DNA from: Chryseobacterium candidae
GTDB taxonomy: Bacteria > Bacteroidota > Bacteroidia > Flavobacteriales > Weeksellaceae
DNA length: 64,000 nucleotides
Direction: 5' to 3'
NCBI RefSeq assembly: GCF_004916905.1
Contig: NZ_SDLV01000012.1
Span: forward strand, 1-64,000
The position numbers were made by a program, and so were the translations under genes. Below, piece by piece: positions 8,439-16,544 of this stretch (its first letter is position 1; the number at the start of each line of letters is the position of its first letter). The notes beneath the pieces are model-generated. The model was not told the origin of the DNA and made no database searches. It saw only the letters and a list, made by a program, of their open reading frames with translations.

Positions 8439-9209
8439 TTGAATCATATTGAAGGGATGCTTAGCAGTTCTAATTTTGGAGGGTATTATAGTTATAAGTA
8501 TCAGTCACAGGAATTACAGGAAACTGGTTTTTACTCGTTTAAATGGAGAAATTATATGCCTGATGTGGGAAGGTTTTTCAATATTGATCCTTTGAGTGAA
8601 AAATATGCTTATCAAAGTCATTATAATTTTTCTGAGAACAGGGTTGTGAACGCAAGGGAACTAGAAGGCCTTGAAGCGGTTCCTATAAATGGAAATGAAT
8701 GTGATATCCAATGGAAGGTTAAAATAAATAATAATTTGGGGGCAGATTACAGTAAAACCTTATTAAGTGATACCTCCAAAATATTAAGTCAGAATGGTGT
8801 AACTATTAATGTTGTAGAAGATGCGAATGCAACTTTTACTGTTAATTTGGAGAATCCTAAAGTTGATTTGAAAAATATGCAATTAATTAATGGGGAATCA
8901 GCAATGGATGGAGACACTTATGGTGGAGCAGTTACCTCTAAAGATAGTCCAAGAACTTTGGCTCACGAATTAGGACATAAAGCAGGACAAGACCATATTT
9001 TTGATGATACCAGCAAAGTTCCTAATACTGCTGAAAATAAAGATAATTTAATGAATTCTGGTGGAAATACTAATGAAAGTCTTCAAAGTACAACAGGAAC
9101 CAAACTTCAGGAAGTACAATCTAATGACATGAAAAGTCATATTAATACAGTTTATCAGAATACACAGAAAATAATAAATAATGAAAAAAATAATAATAAG
9201 ACGAATTAA
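8439..9209 (+). CDS. Orphan Rhs tip with metzincin-like toxin (cassette d)
   Basis: The Rhs frame is open from about 8331 (YIYQYRDHLGN) and the TTG at 8439 is nominal. The tip is divergent (SQELQETGFYSFKWRNYMPDVGRF, then AREL instead of DPDG). The toxin carries LAHELGHKAGQDH, a complete HExxHxxGxxH metzincin zinc site, and a plausible Met-turn NLMNSGG about 25 residues later. This predicts an active zinc endopeptidase. The lipoprotein gene overlaps its 3' end. Confidence 0.75.
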   Translation: MNHIEGMLSSSNFGGYYSYKYQSQELQETGFYSFKWRNYMPDVGRFFNIDPLSEKYAYQSHYNFSENRVVNARELEGLEAVPINGNECDIQWKVKINNNLGADYSKTLLSDTSKILSQNGVTINVVEDANATFTVNLENPKVDLKNMQLINGESAMDGDTYGGAVTSKDSPRTLAHELGHKAGQDHIFDDTSKVPNTAENKDNLMNSGGNTNESLQSTTGTKLQEVQSNDMKSHINTVYQNTQKIINNEKNNNKTN

Positions 9210-9651
9210 TATTTTGTTTTTTCTCTCAGGATTTTTGTTTGTTTCTTGTCAAACAAAAATCGTCACAAATTTCGATAAATATGAAAATTTGTCAGTAGAT
9301 GATAAAAAAGGAGTTAGTCAATATATAGAAGAAGCAAAAAAATCTATTTCCAAACGAGATGATGAGATAATTCTACTGTTTCAATATAACTGTTTTTTCA
9401 ATGAAACATTAACTATAAATAATAAGTTTGTAGAAAGCTTTCCTAAGCAAGAAAACACTATTCATTATGGACAAAAACAAATTCATTTTCCTAAAAATAT
9501 GGGTAATATAAAAATTACCCAATCAGATGGTAAAAAAATTACTATTCCTCAAAAAGAAGGTTATGATTATATCACTGTTTGCTATTACAAAAAAGAAGAT
9601 AAATTTTTCATTCATTATTATGATTTTCCAAAATTATCAATTGTTGAATAG
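9181..9651 (+). CDS. Lipoprotein immunity protein for cassette d
   Basis: A 156-residue protein that overlaps the toxin by 29 nt. The N-terminus has a basic region and a hydrophobic stretch ending FLFVSC (lipobox). The mature domain is not recognised. An exported inhibitor fits a metzincin acting outside the cytoplasm. Confidence 0.65.
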   Translation: MKKIIIRRINILFFLSGFLFVSCQTKIVTNFDKYENLSVDDKKGVSQYIEEAKKSISKRDDEIILLFQYNCFFNETLTINNKFVESFPKQENTIHYGQKQIHFPKNMGNIKITQSDGKKITIPQKEGYDYITVCYYKKEDKFFIHYYDFPKLSIVE

Positions 9652-9669
9652 AGTATAAAAATTATAAAA

Positions 9670-9689
9670 TCCCTCTCTTTTTCGAGGGG
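9670..9689 (+). terminator. Short hairpin after cassette d
   Basis: Stem tccctc/gagggg with a T-rich loop but only a weak following T tract. Confidence 0.4.
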
Positions 9690-10535
9690 TTGTGTTACTT
9701 ATGGGTAACGGTTCAGATTTGGAGTTTTTATCCCTTCGGGATGAACCACCTGAAACCGGATGAATCTGCTTATATTGAAATGGGAAGTTATGTGAATTAC
9801 AAGTTCTTAGGGGAAGAGTTGCAAGAGACGGGAATGTATGATTACGGAGCCAGATTCTATATGCCGGATGTAGCAAGGTGGCTTTCTGTGGATCCTTTAG
9901 CGGAGAAAATGCGTCGTCATAGTCCTTATAACTATGCGTTTGATAATCCTGTAAGGTTCATCGACCCAGACGGAAGACAAGCAGATGATTGGCGAAACAA
10001 AAATGGACAGTTAGTTTATGACCCCAAAGCTAACGATGGAAAAGGAGCGTATACAAAGTTTGCTACTGATAAAGACAAAGCATATGGAGATGGTTTGAAA
10101 AATTCAGGTAATACAGGTGCCACGCAATTTGATCAATTAGTAACTTCAAAGTTACCAACTACTGTAGAATATAGTAACGAAAACCACCCTTTTTCAATGG
10201 GAGAGACGCATCCAATTGAGAAAGATGGCAAACTTGTAGGTTTTGAGATTACAATATATGAGGGATCTAGTGAAGATGCATTTAAAAATCCAGACAAAGT
10301 TTTAAATTCTGACGAAGCAGATAATGTGAAGAAGGGAAATTTAAGTGCTTTTGATATATCAACTTCAACTTTTGGTCATGAGATTGCCCATGCAAATGAA
10401 AAAAACCATCAACTACTTAAGAAACAGGGAGAAACTGGTATTATTGACCCTAAAAATAACAGCGAAACAACGCCAACAGTTATAGGAAAACAGATTCTTA
10501 AAGAATTGAGAGATAATAAAATTAAAAATAAATAA
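9690..10535 (+). CDS. Orphan Rhs tip with HExxH toxin (cassette e)
   Basis: The TTG at 9690 is not a credible start; Rhs homology begins near 9722 (FYPFGMNHLK). The tip has [20 protein letters not shown] and DPDGRQ. The toxin domain contains FGHEIAHANEKNH, i.e. HExxH with a third His at the metzincin spacing but Glu in place of the usual Gly. Its Rhs core is distinct from cassettes d, f, g and h (EMGSYVNYKFLGEELQETG), so it came from a different Rhs lineage. Confidence 0.7.
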   Translation: MCYLWVTVQIWSFYPFGMNHLKPDESAYIEMGSYVNYKFLGEELQETGMYDYGARFYMPDVARWLSVDPLAEKMRRHSPYNYAFDNPVRFIDPDGRQADDWRNKNGQLVYDPKANDGKGAYTKFATDKDKAYGDGLKNSGNTGATQFDQLVTSKLPTTVEYSNENHPFSMGETHPIEKDGKLVGFEITIYEGSSEDAFKNPDKVLNSDEADNVKKGNLSAFDISTSTFGHEIAHANEKNHQLLKKQGETGIIDPKNNSETTPTVIGKQILKELRDNKIKNK

Positions 10536-10537
10536 TT

Positions 10538-11422
10538 ATGAATAAGTACTTTATTATTGTTTTACTTTTTTTAGTTACTTGTTGTAAATCTCAAAGTATC
10601 ACCACGTTTTCTCAATTAGAAAATAATATTAGAGAAACACTTTTTCAAAAAGGTTATATATCACAAAATGAGTATTCTCAAAAAAAAGGTTTTACTATTT
10701 ATGGAACTTATCAAAGAAAAGTTGATGAAAAAAAGTTACGAAATGGTATATATGATCTTTATTTAGGAAATCATAGTCCTCAATTCAAATTTATTTACGA
10801 GCGAAATAAAATTATTTTTTTAGATATTTATTCTTTCAAGAATTTTTTAGAATCAATGAGAACACAAATGGTTTATTTATTTGAACAAAGATATTGTAGA
10901 GAAATTATTGTTGATTATGTAAAGAGATTGATTAGAACACATTACAGTTTTAATAGAAATCCAAGAGATCTGTTTAATAAAAATTGTGAATTTCGAGAAA
11001 AAAGAATACCAAGTACATTTTATTTAAATGAAATTAAGAGTAAAATTATTACCGAAATTGCGCAGAAAGAGGATTTAAAAGAAGAAAATTTGCAACTTGA
11101 AAAAATTGAAAACATTGCAGTTAGCGAGTTAAGTGTATATTTTGGTATTAATGAGAAAGAAAAATTGGAAGAAGGAATTTATAGTTATGTTAATATAAAT
11201 TCTAGTGTTTCTAATAATAGTTATTTTATCCTAAATGGAAATGATATTAAGTTTTTGAAAATGGATTCAGATGAATCATTCATTAAATCAATTCAAGAAA
11301 TAATTTTATTTGGAGAAGATAAAAATATATGTTCTGAAAAAACTATTTGGTGTATTGAACAATTATTTTCAAATTATATGGAAAACTCTTGTCTTTCTAA
11401 AGTTACGAAAGATTTGCCGTAA
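10538..11422 (+). CDS. Lipoprotein immunity protein for cassette e
   Basis: A 294-residue protein starting 2 nt after the toxin stop. The signal MNKYFIIVLLFLVTCC looks like a lipobox. It is the longest immunity candidate of the array, Lys/Glu/Ile-rich and probably helical, with no recognised family. Confidence 0.65.
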   Translation: MNKYFIIVLLFLVTCCKSQSITTFSQLENNIRETLFQKGYISQNEYSQKKGFTIYGTYQRKVDEKKLRNGIYDLYLGNHSPQFKFIYERNKIIFLDIYSFKNFLESMRTQMVYLFEQRYCREIIVDYVKRLIRTHYSFNRNPRDLFNKNCEFREKRIPSTFYLNEIKSKIITEIAQKEDLKEENLQLEKIENIAVSELSVYFGINEKEKLEEGIYSYVNINSSVSNNSYFILNGNDIKFLKMDSDESFIKSIQEIILFGEDKNICSEKTIWCIEQLFSNYMENSCLSKVTKDLP

Positions 11423-11474
11423 ACAATTTCCTGCTGCGCAAAGTCTCCCGACTTTGAGCTGGCCAAATAAAAAC

Positions 11475-11505
11475 AAAACCACTGCAATTGCGGTGGTTTT
11501 ATTCT
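11475..11505 (+). terminator. Terminator-like hairpin before cassette f
   Basis: Same stem and loop as 8282-8312, embedded in the same leader sequence (gccaaataaaaac before, attcttttatcctgtaaaaccg after). Confidence 0.6.
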
Positions 11506-11649
11506 TTTATCCTGTAAAACCGCTATATTTACCAGTACAGAGATCACCTTGGGAATGCAAGGATAAGCTTTGCCAAAAACAGCGAAGGTGTTCTTGAAGT
11601 TACATATACCAACAATTATTATCTATTTGGGTTAAATCATATTGAAGGA

Positions 11650-12564
11650 ATGCTTAGTAGTTCTAATTTTGGAGGGTATTATAGTTACAAGTATAATGGA
11701 AAGGAACTGCAAGAGACGGGAATGTATGATTATGGCGCGAGAATGTATATGCCGGATATCGGGAGATGGGGTGTGGTGGATCCGCTTGCTGAAACATCAA
11801 GAAGATGGAGCACTTACACTTATGCATTTAATAATCCTTTGAGGTTTATTGATCCAGATGGTATGCAAAACTATGATATAACATTTGGGAAAAGTGTTTC
11901 TGCTGATACACAAAATAAAATTGTAAGTGATTTAGAAAAAGAAACTGGTTTGACTTTATCTGTAGGAAGTGATGGTAAACTTTCTTATGCCGAGACAGAA
12001 AATATGGGAGGAAGTGAAACTGCTCGTAATATGTTAAAAGGAGCTATAGATAATCACAGAACTGATTACCAAGTTAATTCGGATAATACACGAGGTTCTT
12101 CTATACAAGAAATTGGAGGCAGGGGAGAAAAAGTTGATGGAGTCGCGGGATATACACATGTTTATGATTTAAATATAAATACGGATCAAATAGATAATTT
12201 TATTAAAGGAACTAGTGCAGCTTTAAATCCTTTAACTATGGGTTATGGGATGATTACTCTTCATGAAGTTAGCCATAAGTATAATAATTTAATCGACGGT
12301 TCTGTTGGTAGTGACGGAACAGAATATCAAGCTTCAACCATATATGGTATACAAGGAGATAATGTTAAAAAGATGAATATTATTAGAACTGAATTGGATG
12401 CTTCTAGTTCTAGTGGGACGTTGCCATTTGGTCAACGAAAATCTTATTCTCCATTAGATGTAAGGGGAGTTAATTTTTATCCATTTAGTGACAGTTCGAA
12501 GACATTAGGACCTTCTAAAGTCGATCCTAAGAAAGACTTGTATATTAAAACTCCTCGAAAATAA
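11650..12564 (+). CDS. Orphan Rhs tip with HExxH toxin (cassette f)
   Basis: The Rhs frame is open from about 11524 (YIYQYRDHLGN) and the start given is internal. After DPDGMQ comes a toxin with TLHEVSHKYNNL. It is a paralogue of cassette a: the first 167 bp of the variable region (11779-11945) are identical to 2801-2967, then the proteins diverge while keeping GYGM-x-TLHEVSH and the ELDAS and PFGQR blocks. The immunity gene follows 15 nt after the stop. Confidence 0.75.
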   Translation: MLSSSNFGGYYSYKYNGKELQETGMYDYGARMYMPDIGRWGVVDPLAETSRRWSTYTYAFNNPLRFIDPDGMQNYDITFGKSVSADTQNKIVSDLEKETGLTLSVGSDGKLSYAETENMGGSETARNMLKGAIDNHRTDYQVNSDNTRGSSIQEIGGRGEKVDGVAGYTHVYDLNINTDQIDNFIKGTSAALNPLTMGYGMITLHEVSHKYNNLIDGSVGSDGTEYQASTIYGIQGDNVKKMNIIRTELDASSSSGTLPFGQRKSYSPLDVRGVNFYPFSDSSKTLGPSKVDPKKDLYIKTPRK

Positions 12565-12579
12565 CAAACATAATAGAGA

Positions 12580-13140
12580 ATGAAAGCATTACAAATACTA
12601 ATATCTTCTATAATTATTATCACTTCTATCAGTTGTAATTCTACGTCAAAAGTTAGATATAATGCAGCATATAAAATAGTAAGTAAAGATTTTCTTAGTA
12701 AAGAAGCTTCTTTAAAAGAATTTGGAAAAGATATTTCAGGGTTATATATTTATGATTCAATTTATCCAAATCCTTTAAACGAGAAAGATTATAGCAATAT
12801 TTATAAAAACATTTTATCCGATAAAGAAGAAATAAAACCATTAGGAAAAGATAAAAATCTGGAAGATTTATCTGATCAAAATTTAAATAATAACTGGGAA
12901 TTAAGTAAACCATTTAATACCGTGTTCAAGAATATTGTTCAATATAATGAAATCCCAAATGGACCTTTAAATGCAGCTATATTTTCCGAAATTAAGGATA
13001 ATCAATTAAGGGTGGATGTTGTTCCTTTTTTTGTGGGAAAGCCTAGATATTGCGGATCAATTATCAAATACTATTTTAAATTTGATAAAACTAAAATAAT
13101 TAATAGTAAGAAATGGAAAGATCACTATGAGTGTTGGTGA
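12580..13140 (+). CDS. Lipoprotein immunity protein for cassette f
   Basis: A 186-residue protein; MKALQILISSIIIITSISC is a lipobox signal. It is homologous to the immunity protein of cassette a in its C-terminal half (LRVDV, RYCGS, KFDK, DHYECW). A matched pair of paralogous toxins and immunity proteins supports the assignment. Confidence 0.7.
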   Translation: MKALQILISSIIIITSISCNSTSKVRYNAAYKIVSKDFLSKEASLKEFGKDISGLYIYDSIYPNPLNEKDYSNIYKNILSDKEEIKPLGKDKNLEDLSDQNLNNNWELSKPFNTVFKNIVQYNEIPNGPLNAAIFSEIKDNQLRVDVVPFFVGKPRYCGSIIKYYFKFDKTKIINSKKWKDHYECW

Positions 13141-13157
13141 TAAAGAAAACCCCGCTC

Positions 13158-13178
13158 CCGCACGATTGTATCGTGTGG
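13158..13178. repeat. Palindromic junction element
   Basis: Stem ccgcacga/tcgtgtgg, preceded by cccgctc as at 16766-16794. It begins 18 nt after the immunity stop of cassette f. Confidence 0.7.
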
Positions 13179-13191
13179 CAGATAAAAAAAC

Positions 13192-13217
13192 AACCCTTGC
13201 AAAATTGCGAGGGTTTT
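13192..13217 (+). terminator. Terminator after cassette f
   Basis: Stem aacccttgc/gcgagggtt (one wobble) followed by a T run. Confidence 0.6.
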
Positions 13218-13222
13218 ATGTT

Positions 13223-13330
13223 TTATAAAGCAGTCGCATTTTTATTAAAATAAGTTTTTAAATTTTTGGTAGTAAGTATAAGTATTTGATCTGCCATTTT
13301 AAAGATCATTGATTGAGCTTCCCCCATTAA
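13223..13330 (-). pseudogene. Remnant of an XRE regulator 3' end
   Basis: Read on the minus strand, it ends LTTKNLKTYFNKNATAL-stop, clearly related to the end of the truncated regulator at 16545-16787 (MLTTKKFKDFFNKNVAAL). No helix-turn-helix part is present. The rest of the 13331-13490 gap shows no recognisable gene. Confidence 0.55.
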
Positions 13331-13493
13331 GCAGGTTTCTTAAAATCCGGTTTATCCTCAAAAGTAACTTCTTAAGAAATAATGCTTTTATAGTTTTTAA
13401 TCAGATTAAACAGCTTTTAAACATCAGGCCTATAAAAATACTGGGCTTCTGTTCCCTGATATTGACTTAACTCCACAATGGAGGCTTGATTTT

Positions 13494-14576
13494 GTGCCCA
13501 CAGCAGAAGGATTTTACAGTTTCACAGAAAACCGTTATATTTACCAGTACAGAGATCACCTTGGGAATGCCAGGATAAGCTTTGCCAAAAACAGCGAAGG
13601 GGTTCTTGAAGTCACAGATACCAACAATTATTATCCATTTGGATTGAATCATATTGAAGGGATGCTTAGTAGTTCTAATTTTGGAGGGTATTACAGTTAT
13701 AAGTACAATGGTAAGGAGCTTCAAGAGACAGGAATGTATGATTACGGAGCCAGATTCTATATGCCGGATATTGGAAGATGGGGTGTGGTAGATCCAAAGG
13801 GAGCTGAGTTTCCAGGTTGGTCACCATATAGTTATAGTCTTAATAATCCTATTCGATTTATTGATCCTGATGGAATGGCGCCAAATGATATTGTATTTAT
13901 TAATAATCGAGGTGTAGAAGTCCATCGTATTAAAAGTGACACTCAATTTAAAACATATATACAAGAATCTACAAATGCAAGTAATAACCCTGCCCAAAGC
14001 ACTGCAGGCTGGAAGTCAGTTCCTATGCCTAATATAATTCAACATAGACCACAGTCTAATGAAGATGTATCTGGCGCAACTTATCAGGAAAACGACTATC
14101 AAATTGCAGCAAGAACAGGCTATTTTAACCAGGCTAAAAATTCTGGACAATTAAATTTAGTAACCGAAGGAGGTAATCCTATTCCAACTGAGGCTACAAA
14201 GGGAATTCCTGACTTAGACCCTACTTTAGTTAAAGCTGTTACAATTCAAGAATCGAATGCAGGTACAACAGGTATTACAGATATTATGCAGGCTAATGTT
14301 CCTGGAGATTGGTCTAAGATGAAAAGCAGTTACCAATTAACTAAAGGTGAAAAAACAAGCGAAACAAACTCTTTGTATGCGGGAACCAGAGTATTAGCTA
14401 CAAAAGGATTTAAAGGAGGAGTTTCAGTTGATTCAAAAACAGGAAAAGCTACCTATAAATTTCAAGGATGGGCAAAAGCTGTAGAAGCATATAATGGTGG
14501 TGGAACAGCAGGTTATCAAAAAAGTGTCTTACAAATGCAACAAGAATCTAAAAAACCTAAACCCTCAGATTATTAA
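13494..14576 (+). CDS. Orphan Rhs tip with lytic-transglycosylase-like toxin (cassette g)
   Basis: The nominal GTG start comes before TENRYIYQYRDHLGN. The tip [15 protein letters not shown] to DPDGMAPND is followed by about 235 residues. The C-terminal domain reads LDPTLVKAVTIQESNAG, GITDIMQ, then W-x-x-AVEAYNGGG, which is the layout of a soluble lytic transglycosylase/lysozyme domain with the catalytic Glu in IQESN. It would cleave peptidoglycan glycan strands. The following lipoprotein fits a periplasmic inhibitor. This is the longest surviving Rhs core among the orphan cassettes. Confidence 0.75.
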   Translation: MPTAEGFYSFTENRYIYQYRDHLGNARISFAKNSEGVLEVTDTNNYYPFGLNHIEGMLSSSNFGGYYSYKYNGKELQETGMYDYGARFYMPDIGRWGVVDPKGAEFPGWSPYSYSLNNPIRFIDPDGMAPNDIVFINNRGVEVHRIKSDTQFKTYIQESTNASNNPAQSTAGWKSVPMPNIIQHRPQSNEDVSGATYQENDYQIAARTGYFNQAKNSGQLNLVTEGGNPIPTEATKGIPDLDPTLVKAVTIQESNAGTTGITDIMQANVPGDWSKMKSSYQLTKGEKTSETNSLYAGTRVLATKGFKGGVSVDSKTGKATYKFQGWAKAVEAYNGGGTAGYQKSVLQMQQESKKPKPSDY

Positions 14577-14579
14577 AAT

Positions 14580-15116
14580 ATGAAAAGATTTTTTTTGAGT
14601 TTAATTGTAATTTTATTTACGAGTTGTAATAAGTCAGATTTACAGCAGAATAGTAAAAATAAAGTTATTGAAACCAAGTTGGACTATTATGAACGTTGTA
14701 GAATATTAGTTTTAGAACAAAATACTCTTAATCAGGATTTTGGATTTACAAAAAAAGGAAAAGAAATTGATGAACAAGTAGTCACATATTTGGGGAATAT
14801 CATCACCTCTAAAAAAGATACTCTAAAAATTTTAAACTCTGTTCATTACACAGGTGTTTATGATGACTCGAAGAGAGGAAGTGGACAAGTGTATATTTAT
14901 ACTGTACATAATAAGCTTTTAGGCTTTTATAATTTAGGTTCTGCAGATGCAGTACCTAGCAATATTGAGAATAAAGAGTTGATTTTTAAATACAACAATG
15001 AGAGTTGTAATCAAACTACCAAAATAAGTTTGAAAGATAGTATTCCAAGACAAATATTTATACAATGTACAAAAGAAGGCGGAGATATATATAATTTAGA
15101 AACTGTTCATAACTAA
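14580..15116 (+). CDS. Lipoprotein immunity protein for cassette g
   Basis: A 178-residue protein starting 3 nt after the toxin stop. MKRFFLSLIVILFTSC is a textbook lipobox. The mature region has an N-terminal helix and a small beta domain with paired cysteines; no family is recognised. Probably a periplasmic lysozyme-type inhibitor by context. Confidence 0.65.
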   Translation: MKRFFLSLIVILFTSCNKSDLQQNSKNKVIETKLDYYERCRILVLEQNTLNQDFGFTKKGKEIDEQVVTYLGNIITSKKDTLKILNSVHYTGVYDDSKRGSGQVYIYTVHNKLLGFYNLGSADAVPSNIENKELIFKYNNESCNQTTKISLKDSIPRQIFIQCTKEGGDIYNLETVHN

Positions 15117-15134
15117 AGAAATCCCGCTCATTTG

Positions 15135-15173
15135 GACTGCCCCCAAAAAGTGTCTAACTTTTTTGGGGCAGTC
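15135..15173. repeat. 16-bp inverted repeat, possible insertion-sequence end remnant
   Basis: Left arm gactgcccccaaaaag (15135-15150) and right arm cttttttggggcagtc (15158-15173) differ at one position and enclose tgtctaa. Read from the right, it gives gactgcccc, an A run and gttagaca, resembling IS3-family termini. It may alternatively act as a terminator for cassette g. No transposase is present. Confidence 0.5.
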
Positions 15174-15194
15174 GTATTTTGCGAGAACTTTGTT

Positions 15195-15260
15195 TTATAG
15201 CGCAGCTACATTTTTATTAAAGAAGTCTTTATATTTTAAATGGTAAATAGTTTTCGCTTA
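15195..15260 (-). pseudogene. Second remnant of the XRE regulator 3' end
   Basis: The minus strand reads YKDFFNKNVAAL-stop, identical in that block to the end of the truncated regulator at 16545-16787. Upstream sequence is out of frame or decayed. Confidence 0.55.
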
Positions 15261-15341
15261 CTTTTGAAGGATTTTACAGTTTCACAGAAAACCGTTATAT
15301 TTACCAGTACAGAGATCACCTTGGGAATGCCAGGGTAAGCT

Positions 15342-16316
15342 TTGCCAAAAACAGCGAAGGGGGTTCTTGAAATAACTGATACCAACAATTATTATCCATT
15401 TGGATTAAATCATATTGAAGGGATGCTTAGTAGTTCTAATTTTGGAGGGTATTACAGTTACAAGTACAACGGCAAGGAATTGCAAGAGACGGGAATGTAT
15501 GATTATGGCGCGAGATTTTATATGCCGGATATCGGGAGATTTGGAACTTTGGATAGATTTAGTGAGAAATTCCCAGCTAATTCGGTTTATAGTTATGCTT
15601 CAAATAATCCAATTTTATTTATTGATAAAAATGGAGATTATGCAGTATCCGTCCATTATGACATTACCTATAAGCAAATGTTAAAATTGGGATATTCAAA
15701 AAGTAGAGCTGATTTAATAGCTCATTACTCAAGCACATATGCGGATCACCCTAGTTCAAATGTTCATTTTGTTGATGGGACACTCCATCTTAAAAACGGA
15801 AGTGGCACAGCCTATAGAGCAGGAGTAGGGATAAATTATAATATAACAGCAAGATCACAAGACGAAGCCAATAGTAAATGGCATTCAATGATGAGTGATC
15901 AAGAGGCAGAGGATGGAATGACTGAATATCAAGCAATGTCAAGAGGTCTAAGTTTTGGTTGGGATAATATATTCGCATATGCAAATTCATCAGATGATTC
16001 AAAAATCGGAAATCTAGGACAAGGTTTACACGCATTACAAGATGCTATAGCGCATAAAGGCGCAAAAACAGATGATCATTTAGGGTTTAATGTGTCATCG
16101 GTTAAAAAACTAACAAAAGATATGTATGGATCAACCCAAGAAGCTGCACTCCTAACTAAATCCGCTCTTATTGTTGTAGGGGTTATTAGAGGAGAGAAAG
16201 CGGATTTTAAAAAAGGAGAAACTCTGGATTTTCGAGGTATGTCTAAAAATCAGTTCAATCAGTTTGTACAAGCTTTATTGAAACAAGGATTTCAAGGAAC
16301 AATTAAAAATCAATAA
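15342..16316 (+). CDS. Orphan Rhs tip (frameshifted core) with phospholipase C-like toxin (cassette h)
   Basis: The Rhs core runs from about 15290 (YIYQYRDHLGN) but has five G at 15359-15363 where cassette g has four, so the upstream core is out of frame with the tip; the TTG at 15342 is nominal. The tip ends DKNGDYAV. The toxin holds LGQGLHALQDAIAHKGA, matching the H-x-x-x-D...AH pattern of zinc-dependent phospholipase C/S1-P1-type folds, plus other His residues. A membrane target is suggested, also because its immunity candidate is a small membrane protein. The family call is tentative. Confidence 0.65.
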   Translation: MPKTAKGVLEITDTNNYYPFGLNHIEGMLSSSNFGGYYSYKYNGKELQETGMYDYGARFYMPDIGRFGTLDRFSEKFPANSVYSYASNNPILFIDKNGDYAVSVHYDITYKQMLKLGYSKSRADLIAHYSSTYADHPSSNVHFVDGTLHLKNGSGTAYRAGVGINYNITARSQDEANSKWHSMMSDQEAEDGMTEYQAMSRGLSFGWDNIFAYANSSDDSKIGNLGQGLHALQDAIAHKGAKTDDHLGFNVSSVKKLTKDMYGSTQEAALLTKSALIVVGVIRGEKADFKKGETLDFRGMSKNQFNQFVQALLKQGFQGTIKNQ

Positions 16317-16317
16317 A

Positions 16318-16506
16318 ATGAAAATAGTCTTGGGTATTTTACAATTTGTTTGTATTGCTTCTTTTTTAATTTTTGTCTTTTATCTATTAATGGTACTTGG
16401 AAGTAGTCACAAAATTCCACTTCAAACGTATCTTAAAATAATAATTGCAATTGTGATTTCTATAGCTCTTTATTTATATATTCGTTATATTAAAAGAAAA
16501 GATTAA
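16318..16506 (+). CDS. Small two-span membrane immunity candidate for cassette h
   Basis: A 62-residue protein with the ATG 1 nt after the toxin stop. Two hydrophobic segments (about residues 4-27 and 38-55) and a basic tail (RYIKRKD) predict an inner-membrane hairpin. It is the only integral-membrane immunity candidate of the array, in keeping with a lipid-directed toxin. Confidence 0.65.
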   Translation: MKIVLGILQFVCIASFLIFVFYLLMVLGSSHKIPLQTYLKIIIAIVISIALYLYIRYIKRKD

Positions 16507-16509
16507 TAA

Positions 16510-16543
16510 ACAATAAACCCTCGCATTTGCGAGGGTTTATTGT
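16510..16543. terminator. Bidirectional terminator closing the Rhs array
   Basis: A near-perfect stem acaataaaccctcgc/gcgagggtttattgt, followed by a T-rich tract on the plus strand. Confidence 0.75.
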
Positions 16544-16544
16544 T

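Noticed and set aside
11310..11597. 95-residue ORF spanning the end of cassette e immunity and the cassette f leader
   Set aside because: It reads through a terminator hairpin and out-of-frame Rhs core.
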